Counted from the stretch's first letter, positions 8,143-16,229 are shown. The stretch: 64,000 nt of DNA from Paenibacillus sp. NEAU-GSW1 (GCF_009737085.1 NZ_WOVL01000004.1:62001-126000), one strand, 5' to 3'. Notes: generated from the sequence alone by a model not told the origin. Numbers and translations: made by a program.

Positions 8143-8412
8143 CTAGTTGTTTCTAAGATACGGCAGCAATTTCTCCGCAATCTTCCCGGCTTCTACATGA
8201 TAGCTTCCGGTTGCGACAGACTGCTTCAATTGCTCAATGTGCTTCGCGCGTTCCGGATTGGCCGTTTGGCTGGACGACAGCATCTCTTTCGCTTCTTCGG
8301 AAATTCGTACTTCGTCAGCCTTCCGCTTCTGGGACGCTCCGGATACGCGCGACTCGTTCTGCTTCTGATAATAATTCAATGCGCCTAAGCGCTGCGTTTC
8401 ATTGATTTTCAT
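8143..8412 (-). CDS. flgM: Anti-sigma-D factor FlgM
   Basis: An 89-residue protein starting MKINETQRLGALNYYQKQNE, the FlgM N-terminal pattern, with a C-terminal anti-sigma helix pair ending KIAEKLLPYLRNN. FlgM holds SigD inactive until the hook-basal body is complete. The ATG at 8412 follows GAGGTGATATCG. The gene has a consensus SigD promoter (8468-8494), so it is under negative feedback by its own target. Upstream codons in the frame lie in the leader and are ignored. Confidence 0.95.
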   Translation of the reverse strand: MKINETQRLGALNYYQKQNESRVSGASQKRKADEVRISEEAKEMLSSSQTANPERAKHIEQLKQSVATGSYHVEAGKIAEKLLPYLRNN

Positions 8413-8441
8413 CGATATCACCTCATCTTTTCCTAACAATC

Positions 8442-8475
8442 AAAAAACCGATAACCCTTTGAAAGTATTATCGGC
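8442..8475 (-). terminator. Terminator after yvyF, overlapping the flgM promoter
   Basis: Stem 8448-8454 with 8468-8474 followed on the minus strand by U6. It ends transcripts coming from yvyF. Its 5' arm is the SigD -10 box of flgM, so RNA started at that promoter lacks the arm and cannot form the hairpin. Confidence 0.75.
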
Positions 8476-8494
8476 TTTTATGTGAATTTATTTA
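8468..8494 (-). promoter_or_regulatory. SigD promoter of flgM-flgN-flgK-flgL
   Basis: On the minus strand TAAA (8494-8491), 15 bases, GCCGATAA (8475-8468): an exact match to the SigD consensus and spacing. The start codon of flgM is about 50 bases downstream. Confidence 0.93.
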
Positions 8495-8528
8495 ATAGAA
8501 CGTGCAGAGTATCCCATTTATTTCATAT

Positions 8529-8939
8529 TTAATCGCGATTTATACGATAAGAGTTGGCCGCGGACGTACTTGATTTAGAATCTTCCGCTCTGCTCGCAAA
8601 TGTCGAGGTCGACTTTTTCGCATCCTTCTGGAACCTCGTCCGGCAATTGTCGCAAAGGTTGCTCTCACGGATAAGCGTTCCGCAAACCTCGCACGGATAG
8701 GACAAGTTCGGCGCGTTGAGCAGCGAAATTCGGCCCTCGCGGACAAATTTTGTAATCTGCCGGATTGAAACGCCAGTCGATTCAGACAACTCCGTAATAA
8801 TAGCGCCTTTATTCTCGCGAAGATACGTGGAACAAAGCTCATATTCTTTATCAATATCCTTCAAGCACGAAGGGCATACATCGCGAAAATGCTTTGCAAA
8901 AATTCGACCGCAGCGAGGACAATTTTCAATATTCGTCAT
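8529..8939 (-). CDS. yvyF: Flagellar operon zinc-finger protein YvyF
   Basis: A 136-residue protein of the YvyF family (TIGR03826). Two cysteine clusters, CPRCGRIFAKHFRDVCPSC at residues 7-25 and CEVCGTLIRESNLCDNC near 83-99, form probable zinc ribbons; between them lies a helix-turn-helix-like stretch (ITELSESTGVSIRQITKFVR). The C-terminal 35 residues are Ser/Thr/Lys-rich and disordered. The cellular role is not established; position between comFC and flgM is conserved. The ATG follows GGGGGATGGGTT. A terminator separates it from flgM. Confidence 0.92.
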   Translation of the reverse strand: MTNIENCPRCGRIFAKHFRDVCPSCLKDIDKEYELCSTYLRENKGAIITELSESTGVSIRQITKFVREGRISLLNAPNLSYPCEVCGTLIRESNLCDNCRTRFQKDAKKSTSTFASRAEDSKSSTSAANSYRINRD

Positions 8940-9078
8940 AACCCATCCCCCAATTTTCTCAAAAAGAAATTAATTATTTTTATTTTAACGGATTATTTCA
9001 GCGATTTCACTATTAATCTTCCAAATGCTGTTGCCGATTGGGTGAAAATTCCGGTTAGGCCGGAAAGGTTAGGCCAGG

Positions 9079-9915
9079 CTAGGAGCGGGCCCAAGTTAAC
9101 GAGTAGAGATCAAGCGGCATCGGAAAATTTGCCGTTAACGTCTCCGCGCATGCCTGAACGGTGCTGCCTGTCGTATAAATATCGTCCACAAGAAGCAATC
9201 GGAATGGACGAGTCGGGGGGATGCCTCCAGCTAATGCAAACGCTTCGGGTATCGGCTGAAACAACCTTCGCGTATCGCGAATCCGCTCCAACCGAGATTT
9301 GAAGCTTTGCTTTTCCGTGTGGCGATCCCGAACAAGAAAACCGATAAGCGGAATGCGGTAATACTCGGACAGGAAAGCGGCAAGCCGCTCCGCTTGATTA
9401 AAGCCTCTCTCCTCCGCCCGCTCCGGGCTGACAGGAACAAATGTAATCGCATCCCAGTTATAGTTGGGGGCGGCAGTACGGCTGGCAGCAAGCTTCGTAA
9501 TCGCAACATACGCCGGAATCATCATTTGCGCCAAAGGTTGCTCCACCCCCTCGTTGCCGCGGTATTTGTATTGCGCAAGCCACTCTCTCATCTCGCTGGA
9601 GTATTGAACCGCGCTCCGATTGGCGATAAAGCAAGCATTCGTTCGGCGGGGGCAATCCCCGCAAACGATGCCTCTGCCGCAGACAAGGCACTTCGGGACG
9701 TTCAGCCACGGGATAACGGACATACAGCTTCCGCATAACATCTGGGCAAATGCCTTCGGCAAGCCGTTCGGGCATTGCGGCGACAATTTAGCCGGACGCA
9801 TATCCTTTCCGCAAAACGGACAGCGTCCGCGTACAGGAGCAAGCATCCCTGCCGCTGAATGCAATCCGTCTGCGGCGCGATGAAGCCAGCGACTCATCCA
9901 ATGGCTGCGCAGCAT
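9079..9915 (-). CDS. comFC: Competence-associated phosphoribosyltransferase-like protein ComFC
   Basis: A 278-residue ComFC/GntX-type protein needed in related bacteria for uptake or recombination of transforming DNA. The N-terminal part has paired cysteines (C32/C35, C61/C64, C76/C79, C85/C88) that should bind zinc; the C-terminal domain is type I phosphoribosyltransferase-like with the PRPP loop VDDIYTTGST at 243-252 and upstream ERGFNQAERLA. AAGGAGGTCAAAAG precedes the ATG. It lies 27 bases after comFA with no room for comFB, which separates the two in B. subtilis. Confidence 0.95.
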   Translation of the reverse strand: MLRSHWMSRWLHRAADGLHSAAGMLAPVRGRCPFCGKDMRPAKLSPQCPNGLPKAFAQMLCGSCMSVIPWLNVPKCLVCGRGIVCGDCPRRTNACFIANRSAVQYSSEMREWLAQYKYRGNEGVEQPLAQMMIPAYVAITKLAASRTAAPNYNWDAITFVPVSPERAEERGFNQAERLAAFLSEYYRIPLIGFLVRDRHTEKQSFKSRLERIRDTRRLFQPIPEAFALAGGIPPTRPFRLLLVDDIYTTGSTVQACAETLTANFPMPLDLYSLTWARS

Positions 9916-9942
9916 CTTTTGACCTCCTTCAGAAACAGAATG

Positions 9943-12075
9943 TTAACCTTGTATGTAACCGCGCGAATTCGCGATTTTGTTCATTTTGCGAATATGCCGC
10001 ACAGCCGCAATTTGCGACCGCGTCCGCTCCTGCCCGCAATAATATACGTTTCCGTTCGGGTCTTCCGCCGACCGTCCTGCTCGTCCCGCCATCTGCACCA
10101 ATGAAGCTTCGTCAAAAAGCTTCCCGTCCGCGTCCAAAATAAAAACGTCACTGCGCGGAATCGTCACGCCCCGCTCTAAAATCGTCGTTGTGACAAGCAC
10201 GCGAAGCTCCTTGTTGCGAAAACGCGTGATTTTGTCCGCGCGGCTTTGATCCTGTGAAGAGGTGCCGGCGATCTCCCGGCGCTTAAGCTCTTTTGCCAAC
10301 AATGCCGCCATCGCCTCGGTTTGCTCGATCCGCTGGACGAAAACAAACAGCTGAGCTCCGCGCTGCAGCGAACGCTCCATTGCCGATCTGAGTTTGACCG
10401 GCAGCCGTTTGGCTTGGAGCATTTGTTTGACAAGCGGCGTTCGCAGCAGGCGAGGGACGGGAAGCGGCTGCCGGTGAAAGCGAACCGGCACTCTGGCGTG
10501 CGCCAGCTTTCCTTGCCGCGCTTCCCGCTGCAGCTCGATAGGCGGCGTTGCCGAAAGCAGCACTCTGGCAGCGAAAGGGGCGCAGCACCGATCGGCGGCA
10601 TAGTGCAATACCACGTCGTTATGATAAGGAAAAGCATCAATTTCGTCGATGATGACGAGATTAAAGCTTCCGTAAAACCGCATAAGCTGATGTGTCGTCG
10701 CAAGGGTAATGTCGCCCCTCTCCCAACGCTGCTCGCTCCCGCCGTATAGAGTCACGACCTTTGCTCCCGGAAACGCTTTGCGTATTCTCGGGTCCAGCTC
10801 CAGCACAACATCTCGGCGCGGCGTTGCAATCAGCGCTTGTCCGCCGCAATTTAACGCAGCTTCGACTAGAGGAAAAATCATTTCGGTTTTGCCTGCTCCC
10901 GTCACCGCCCAGAGCAGGAAGCTTTGGGGCTGCGAGATGTCAGAAGCGTGTAATAACCGCTGATGCTGCACCGAAGCCCATGCCTTTTCAAAAGCGATCT
11001 CGGCAAAGCGAAGCGCCGCTTGCGCTGCCGCTGCCTGGGCCGGGCTCAGTCCCCAGCGGTCGAATAACGCTGGGGACTGAGGAGCCCGCGCCGCCGAAAC
11101 GGACGGCGCGGCGCGCAGCTGCGAGGGCATGCCGAGAATGAGCAGCTCGCATTCGCGGCTGCGTCCCATTGCGAGGCATGCCGAGCAGTAGGCGCACATG
11201 CGCCCGCACGCCGCGCATGGCGTGCGGTGCATGTGCGCCTCGCCGCTGCCGCAACGCAGGCAGCGGCATTGGCGCTTGCGGCGCTGCCGCGGCCGCCCGC
11301 CGGCCTCGGCGGCGACAGCGCCGCACAGGCGCAGCCAGCCGTGCAGCTGCGCCAACTGCAAGGCGCCGCCCATGTCGGCGGCGGCGCCCCCAAGCAGGCC
11401 GTGCGCTTCACTGCGAAGCAGCGCACGGCCCTGCAAGGCGCCTGCGGCCCGCTCCGCGGAGGCCGCCAGAGCCAGCGCCTCCGCGCTGCCTAGCGCGCGC
11501 TTCGGGCCTCCATTGCCGCCTTCGGCGGCCTCTCGCGTCCAGCGTTCCGTCCTGGCGCGCAGGCTTTCGCCTGCCTTGGGCGGCGCTCCCGCAAGCCCTC
11601 CAAGCGCTTCGCACCTCGCTTGCTCCACGCTCCTTCCAAGCCTAAACAACGCTTCCTCCTCACTTTCATAAATAATCCGTTCTCCGCTAATCCCCCCTCG
11701 CTCCAAACTCCAGCTTTTGTTGCTTGCCCCTCTCCCAACGTTACTCTTCCAGCCCTCACTCCTCTCTGTACGCCTCCCATTTTGAAACCATCCCCTCCAT
11801 CTGCTCGCCCCTCTTTTGCTGTCTTCCATATCCCACAACTGTTTACATCGGCATGCATCACCGAGCGGCAATGCTTCCTTCCACATCAGAACCGTTGCCG
11901 CAAGCTCACCTTCCATCCTCCGAACGACAGCATCATCGCCATAACTTCCTAGCTGCCGCCTCGTCCCCCCGCCCTCCCAACGCTCCAGCCAAAATCGGCG
12001 ATCCACTTCCGGCGCAATCGAAACTTTCGCATGCCACCGCCCGCCGACCTCCACCAAATAAACATAAGCCCGCAT
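9943..12075 (-). CDS. comFA: DEAD-box DNA translocase/helicase ComFA
   Basis: A 710-residue ATP-dependent motor thought to pull single-stranded DNA through the ComEC channel. Visible: four-cysteine zinc module at about 270-310 (CRCLRCG, CAACGRMCAYCSAC), Walker A TGAGKTE at 393-399, DEAD-like DEID at 477-480, SAT motif (LLSATPP) and helicase C motifs (GRAGR near 670). I chose the ATG at 12075 because GAGGAGGGGGAG precedes it; an open frame continues 15 codons upstream. Residues about 160-370 are coded by exceptionally GC-rich, Ala/Arg/Gly-heavy DNA. Only about 30 bases separate the start from an upstream terminator, so transcription may depend on readthrough or an embedded promoter. Confidence 0.95.
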   Translation of the reverse strand: MRAYVYLVEVGGRWHAKVSIAPEVDRRFWLERWEGGGTRRQLGSYGDDAVVRRMEGELAATVLMWKEALPLGDACRCKQLWDMEDSKRGASRWRGWFQNGRRTERSEGWKSNVGRGASNKSWSLERGGISGERIIYESEEEALFRLGRSVEQARCEALGGLAGAPPKAGESLRARTERWTREAAEGGNGGPKRALGSAEALALAASAERAAGALQGRALLRSEAHGLLGGAAADMGGALQLAQLHGWLRLCGAVAAEAGGRPRQRRKRQCRCLRCGSGEAHMHRTPCAACGRMCAYCSACLAMGRSRECELLILGMPSQLRAAPSVSAARAPQSPALFDRWGLSPAQAAAAQAALRFAEIAFEKAWASVQHQRLLHASDISQPQSFLLWAVTGAGKTEMIFPLVEAALNCGGQALIATPRRDVVLELDPRIRKAFPGAKVVTLYGGSEQRWERGDITLATTHQLMRFYGSFNLVIIDEIDAFPYHNDVVLHYAADRCCAPFAARVLLSATPPIELQREARQGKLAHARVPVRFHRQPLPVPRLLRTPLVKQMLQAKRLPVKLRSAMERSLQRGAQLFVFVQRIEQTEAMAALLAKELKRREIAGTSSQDQSRADKITRFRNKELRVLVTTTILERGVTIPRSDVFILDADGKLFDEASLVQMAGRAGRSAEDPNGNVYYCGQERTRSQIAAVRHIRKMNKIANSRGYIQG

Positions 12076-12106
12076 CTCACACTCCCCCTCCTCATTCATT
12101 TCAACG

Positions 12107-12155
12107 CAAAAAAAGCACACCGCAACGACGCCTTCCGCGTCATCAGGGTGTGCTT
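12107..12155 (-). terminator. Terminator between the GT2-like gene and comFA
   Basis: A 9-bp outer stem (12113-12121 with 12147-12155) and inner GACGC/GCGTC stem are followed on the minus strand by U7 (12107-12114). It ends the 12190-12663 gene or attenuates comFA. Confidence 0.8.
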
Positions 12156-12189
12156 CACTCCGATAATTGAAATATATGACAACTATACA

Positions 12190-12663
12190 TCAAAACGGCA
12201 TTTTAGACAAATCCGACGGATTTTGCAAGTCAACCAGAATGGCATGATCTGTAGACGTGACAATCCCTTCCGATTTCAGCCTCCACAACAGGCTGGACGA
12301 TTCCTTTTCACCCGATTGTGAACGCTTCCGATCCTTCCAACTGCTATCGCTCATACTGCCTTCTCCCTGATCGCCTGCGTGCACCGAAACATACCCGCCG
12401 CCTCGCTCCAGACGATCCACAATTCCGACAGTCTGGTCTGTCGAGCCCGCATCCACTACTGTAAGCTTAACTTCCGTACCCGTTCGCCGCGAAAACGAAA
12501 AAAACGATCTCAGCAGCCATTCCATCCTCATATGCTGATTATGCGCCACGAGCACGTAATGTTTACTTACTTGCACCCGATCCCGCCTGAGCCAAAAAAT
12601 GAGATGCACAAGAGCAGCAACCAAAGCGTAGCAGCCAACAACGACGAACAATATCAGAGCCAT
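12190..12663 (-). CDS. Small membrane-anchored glycosyltransferase-2-like protein
   Basis: A 157-residue protein. The first 22 residues form one membrane helix (MALILFVVVGCYALVAALVH), followed by a segment resembling the start of a GT-A nucleotide-sugar fold: YVLVAHNQHMRMEWLLRS, then KLTVVDAGSTDQTVGIVDRL. The rest is too short for a full glycosyltransferase (family members usually exceed 220 residues) and ends in a Ser/Lys/Glu-rich linker and a short tail. It could be a reduced or regulatory derivative; catalytic activity is doubtful. The ATG at 12663 follows GAGGAGGTGG. It lies upstream of comFA and is divergent from the nuclease gene. Confidence 0.65.
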   Translation of the reverse strand: MALILFVVVGCYALVAALVHLIFWLRRDRVQVSKHYVLVAHNQHMRMEWLLRSFFSFSRRTGTEVKLTVVDAGSTDQTVGIVDRLERGGGYVSVHAGDQGEGSMSDSSWKDRKRSQSGEKESSSLLWRLKSEGIVTSTDHAILVDLQNPSDLSKMPF

Positions 12664-12838
12664 GGAGGCCACCTCCTCTTTGTTGACACTATATGCGATG
12701 CCGAGCCCAGTGGTTCCGGACAAATAGGACGAGTTTTTCACAAATAAGCTTCCATCAGCATCGACGCATCCCATTTCATCATGTAAAATAAAACATAACC
12801 GCTTGCGGCATTATCACGCCTCAAGCCTTGAATAAAGC

Positions 12839-12896
12839 GAGTGAAGCACACCGCTCTTTTTTCCGTCGATGCCGGCGGAAGAAGAGCGGTTTTTTT
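12839..12896 (+). terminator. Terminator-like hairpin in the leader of the nuclease gene
   Basis: Stem 12850-12858 with 12882-12890 (plus inner TTCC/GGAA pairing) followed by T7 at 12890-12896, ending only 23 bases before the start at 12919. No plus-strand gene lies upstream, so it looks like an attenuator rather than the end of an operon. Preceded by a 14-bp motif also found before comFA. Confidence 0.65.
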
Positions 12897-12918
12897 ATTT
12901 TCAAATGGAGAGGACGGT

Positions 12919-13590
12919 ATGCAAATGACAATGGAGCAAGGGTATGCGGATTGGATGAAGCAGCAAACAGCGGCAGCATCAGGCGAGAGAAAGAGAAGAC
13001 TGTTGCTGGAGCAGAGGCATGCGGAAGAAATGTTCGCTAAGCAAATTTGGTGGCAGGCGTTCGGCCATTTTGAGTTTTTGTATACGGAATACGAAGTGAG
13101 CGACTTTAAGGATGGCCAGCGATTTTTAGATTTTGCTTACATACGTCCGCCATATCGGATCTGTTTTGAAATCGACGGCTACGGCCCTCATCACCGCGAC
13201 ATCGACCGAGATAAATTTGCCGACGGCTTAATGCGACAGAATCATCTCGTCCTCGACGGCTGGACCGTCATTCGTTTCTCTTATGACGATATAGCGAAAA
13301 AGCCCCGTCAATGCCAACAGCTGCTGCACCAACTGCTAGGCAAGCTGTACGCCATCCGTCAACAGCCGAATCTATCTCCGCATCAAAAGGAAATTTTACG
13401 ATATATGCACATAGTCCAAAAACCAGTTTCGCCAAAGGAGATTAGCCACCACTTGGATATCAGTGATCGCTACGCAAGAAAACTGTTAAAAGACCTCGTC
13501 GAAAAACATAATCTCTCTCATGCTTTCAAAGGAACTAAACGCATTAAAGCCTATACGCTTCAATCTGGTCTCTCATTTCCGATACTCTAA
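12919..13590 (+). CDS. DUF559/Vsr-like endonuclease with C-terminal winged helix
   Basis: A 223-residue protein. Residues about 50-150 resemble the DUF559/very-short-patch-repair nuclease fold: FLDFAYIRPPYRICFEIDGYG, then HHRDIDRDK, then LVLDGWTVIRFSYDDI, giving the E-x-D, H and D positions expected of a PD-(D/E)xK-like site. The last 70 residues look like a winged helix (VSPKEISHHLDISDRYARKL). It may cut or bind DNA in repair or regulation; substrate unknown. I chose the ATG at 12919 because GGAGAGG lies 6 bases upstream; an in-frame ATG at 12841 would put coding sequence through the terminator hairpin. The stop codon TAA is the first three bases of a repeat module. Confidence 0.75.
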   Translation: MQMTMEQGYADWMKQQTAAASGERKRRLLLEQRHAEEMFAKQIWWQAFGHFEFLYTEYEVSDFKDGQRFLDFAYIRPPYRICFEIDGYGPHHRDIDRDKFADGLMRQNHLVLDGWTVIRFSYDDIAKKPRQCQQLLHQLLGKLYAIRQQPNLSPHQKEILRYMHIVQKPVSPKEISHHLDISDRYARKLLKDLVEKHNLSHAFKGTKRIKAYTLQSGLSFPIL

Positions 13591-13890
13591 CGGAACGAGA
13601 GGACCTTACATCGAACGCTAACCTTCCACAACGGCGCATTGCCGCTCTCTCTTCGAGCTCTAACGGACTCCCGTTCCGTTAGGGCTCATCCTCCAATACC
13701 AATATAGCTACCTAACGGAACGAGAGGACCTTACGTCGAATGCAAACCTTCCACTACGGCACATTGCCCTACTCTCTTCGAGCTCTAACGGACTCTCGTT
13801 CCGTTAGGGCTCATCCTCCAATACCAATATAGTTACTTAGCGGAACGAGAGGACCTTACGTCGAACGCTAACCTTCCACTACGGCGCCCC
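13588..13890. repeat. Tandem 125-bp repeat, 2.4 copies, with five 22-nt palindromic modules
   Basis: Copies start at 13588, 13713 and 13838 (the last cut off near 13890). Each contains two 22-base imperfect palindromes of the form TAACGG-N9-CC-N-TTA, starting at 13588, 13661, 13713, 13786 and 13838 (the last TAGCGG). Distances alternate 73 and 52 bases. The array sits between two convergent gene ends. Confidence 0.92.
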
Positions 13891-13903
13891 CACCCAAACA
13901 ACA

Positions 13904-13931
13904 CAAAAAATCCCGCGTCTATGACACGGGA
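13904..13931 (-). terminator. Terminator of the degS-degU transcript
   Basis: Stem 13911-13919 with 13923-13931 and U6 on the minus strand. It lies about 300 bases after the degU stop, leaving a long 3' untranslated tail. Confidence 0.85.
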
Positions 13932-14238
13932 CCCTGCTAGGTATGAACCAGACCTGTTATGACTGACGACTGGGGGCTTGCCCAGCCAAATAATTATGCT
14001 TCTGCTCGTTTCGCTGCAGCTTTGGTCTGCCTATCGCGAGCCCCTGTCGACTAACTTAGCTCTCGCAACCATTCCGCGTTCCTAGCGCTCTGACCCGCCT
14101 CTCGTCAAGACTCCGCACTCCCTCGTCGCCTGACTCTACCCGCGCCTTTCGCGCCGACTCGGCTCCCGCTCCCATGGCTGCAAGCTTCGTTTCGCCACCA
14201 TTCCAGCATCAACTAAGCAGCAATCGCAACCTGCGAAT
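13932..14238 (-). other. Long untranslated 3' tail of degU
   Basis: About 300 bases between the degU stop and its terminator without a supportable gene. On the minus strand it can form small hairpins (CUGGG/CCCAG with 13969-13985; AGGU/ACCU; GCGC/GCGC near 14143-14160). Could hold a 3'-derived small RNA or be degenerate sequence; no known RNA family recognised. Confidence 0.45.
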
Positions 14239-14973
14239 CTATAGTGTCACCCAGCCATATTTGATCGATTGAATAACCGCTTGCGTGCGATCGTCAACTT
14301 CCATCTTCTGAAGAATGCTGCTGACATGGTTTTTAACCGTCTTCTCGCTAATAAACAAAAATTCGCCAATCAGCTTGTTGCTCTTCCCTTCGGCCATCAA
14401 GCGCAGCACTTCCGCCTCGCGGCGCGTCAGCGGATTGTCCTCGCTGGCTACAAATTTTACGCCAGGCTCGCTTGTCGCCGCTGCTCCGGATACTACGCCC
14501 ATCTCATCCAAATACGTCATGCGGCGAAGCTGATTAATGAGCTTGCCCGTTACTTTCGGATGGATATAAGCATGGCCGCTTACGACCGAACGAATCGCAT
14601 TGATCAACGACTCTGCTTCCATATCTTTCAGCAAGTATCCAGTCGCCCCTTTGCGGAGCGTTTCGAACACATAGCTCTCATCATCATGGATGGATAAAAT
14701 AATAACCTTCACATCCGGAAATATCGTCTTCAAGCGCTCTGTCGTCACGACACCATTCTCGATCGGCATATTGATGTCCATCAACACGATTTCCGGCATC
14801 GTATGATTGCAGAACTCCAGCACCTGAATGCCGTCACCGCACTCGCCAATCACTTCCAGGTCATCTTCCATATTCAAAATACGCTTCAGCCCTTCGCGAA
14901 AAAGCTGATGGTCGTCGGCGAGCAATACTTTTATTTTGCGTCTATCACCCGGTGCCTGAGCATTATGGTTCAT
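14239..14973 (-). CDS. degU: Response regulator DegU
   Basis: A 244-residue NarL/FixJ-type regulator. The receiver domain has the acidic pair D20/D21, phosphoacceptor D66 (VLMDINMP), S94 and K116; the C-terminal LuxR-type helix-turn-helix ([20 protein letters not shown], then [15 protein letters not shown]) covers about 180-240. DegU controls secreted enzymes, competence and motility in bacilli; here it lies next to comF and upstream of a run of exoprotein genes. The ATG follows GAAAGGAG. It is 20 bases after degS and cotranscribed. Confidence 0.97.
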   Translation of the reverse strand: MNHNAQAPGDRRKIKVLLADDHQLFREGLKRILNMEDDLEVIGECGDGIQVLEFCNHTMPEIVLMDINMPIENGVVTTERLKTIFPDVKVIILSIHDDESYVFETLRKGATGYLLKDMEAESLINAIRSVVSGHAYIHPKVTGKLINQLRRMTYLDEMGVVSGAAATSEPGVKFVASEDNPLTRREAEVLRLMAEGKSNKLIGEFLFISEKTVKNHVSSILQKMEVDDRTQAVIQSIKYGWVTL

Positions 14974-14993
14974 TCGTTATCTTACTCCTTTCT

Positions 14994-16142
14994 CTACTCT
15001 ACTGTTATTGGGATATAAAATATAACTTTCGTCCCTTGTCCGATTTTTGAGTCGATTTCCATCCTCCCTTCGAGAAGATCGACACGCTCGCGCATGCCCA
15101 TCAAGCCAAAATGGGAGTTGTGTCTCGCATGAAATTCAACAGATTCGCTTTGAAATCCGACTCCGTTATCTACGACGGTAATGACGACCAAATCTGGCTG
15201 ATAGTTCATCTCCAGCGTTACATGAGAAGCGCTCGCATGCTTTTGCGCATTGGCGTATGCCTCCTGCACTAGCCTGTAAATCGCCGCTTCCATCGCTGAA
15301 GGCATTCGAATTTCTTTCCCGATCAACTCGAATACAGTATGTATCTTGGTCTTCTCTTCAAAGTCCTGAACGAACTTGCGAAGCGTTGGCACAAGCCCCA
15401 AATCATCCAGCGCCATCGGCCGCAAATTGAAAATAATTTTGCGGATTTCCTCCAGCCCCAAACGCACTTGACCTTTCAAATCTATTAATTCGTCCTGCAC
15501 CAGTTGAAATTCCTTCTTGATGAGCATTCTTTCCGCAATTTCCGTACGCAGCACGATGTTCGCGAGCGACTGCGCCGGCCCGTCGTGAATCTCGCGGGCA
15601 ATCCGTTTCCGCTCTTCCTCTTGCGCAACGATAATTTTCAGACCGATCATCTGTCTCGTTTTGGCCGATTCCAGTATCGATGAGACCTGATTCAAATCGC
15701 CGGACAAATATTGCAGTACGACATTAATTTGGGAAGCGATCATCTCCGCGCGCTCAATCGAGGTCTTGACGTTGCGCACTCGTTTCTGCAAATCGTCCCG
15801 ACGCGTTTTTAAATAGGCTTCCTTCTCCCTGTACACCATCAGGTCCAGCTGGATCAGCGTTGCCTTTTCATATGCGTTTTTAATGTCCTCTTCCTTATAT
15901 CGGACAAAATCCTTGCTAACTTCAGTCAATCGAATACGAGCGCGCCGATAGTCTTGCTCGAGCTCATCCACCTTCTCAATCGTCCTGCTGTTCTCCTCCA
16001 GTACGATCTCCAGCTCCTGCTCCAATGAGTCAAGCTCGGTGCGCGCCGATTCGCATATTTCGTAAATTTGAATTTTGCTGTCTTCCATAACAGCAATCGC
16101 GTTCGTAATGACGCGATTAATGTCGACAATATGTTGATCCAC
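14994..16142 (-). CDS. degS: Sensor histidine kinase DegS
   Basis: A 382-residue cytoplasmic kinase without membrane segments. The N-terminal 170 residues are coiled-coil sensory sequence; the HisKA_3 dimerisation domain has the phosphorylated His at about 186 (EERKRIAREIHDGPAQSL), and the ATPase domain has the N box (QEAYANAQKHA), G1 box (VVDNGVGF) and G2 box (GLMGMRERV). It phosphorylates DegU. The start is a GTG at 16142 with GAGAGAGG upstream. An extended -10 box (TGGTATAAC, 16183-16191) lies about 45 bases before the start and is a plausible SigA promoter. Confidence 0.97.
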   Translation of the reverse strand: MDQHIVDINRVITNAIAVMEDSKIQIYEICESARTELDSLEQELEIVLEENSRTIEKVDELEQDYRRARIRLTEVSKDFVRYKEEDIKNAYEKATLIQLDLMVYREKEAYLKTRRDDLQKRVRNVKTSIERAEMIASQINVVLQYLSGDLNQVSSILESAKTRQMIGLKIIVAQEEERKRIAREIHDGPAQSLANIVLRTEIAERMLIKKEFQLVQDELIDLKGQVRLGLEEIRKIIFNLRPMALDDLGLVPTLRKFVQDFEEKTKIHTVFELIGKEIRMPSAMEAAIYRLVQEAYANAQKHASASHVTLEMNYQPDLVVITVVDNGVGFQSESVEFHARHNSHFGLMGMRERVDLLEGRMEIDSKIGQGTKVIFYIPITVE

Positions 16143-16229
16143 GGCAGCTCGGCAACCTCTCTCAAATAGATAGATTTAGAAGGTTATACCATTCTATCAT
16201 ATCACAGAAAGGCCGCCGCCCGTCCATAA

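Noticed and set aside
9943..9978. comFB between comFA and comFC
   Set aside because: Only 27 bases separate the genes; comFB is absent.
11169..11671. Several Arg/Ala-rich open frames opposite comFA
   Set aside because: All lie in the GC-rich segment, where stops are rare on every strand; no ribosome sites.
12828..13040. Short plus-strand frame overlapping the nuclease gene start
   Set aside because: Runs through the terminator hairpin and out of frame with the conserved protein.
13932..14238. RNase P, tmRNA, 6S or SRP RNA in the degU tail
   Set aside because: No match to the conserved cores of these RNAs that I can recognise.
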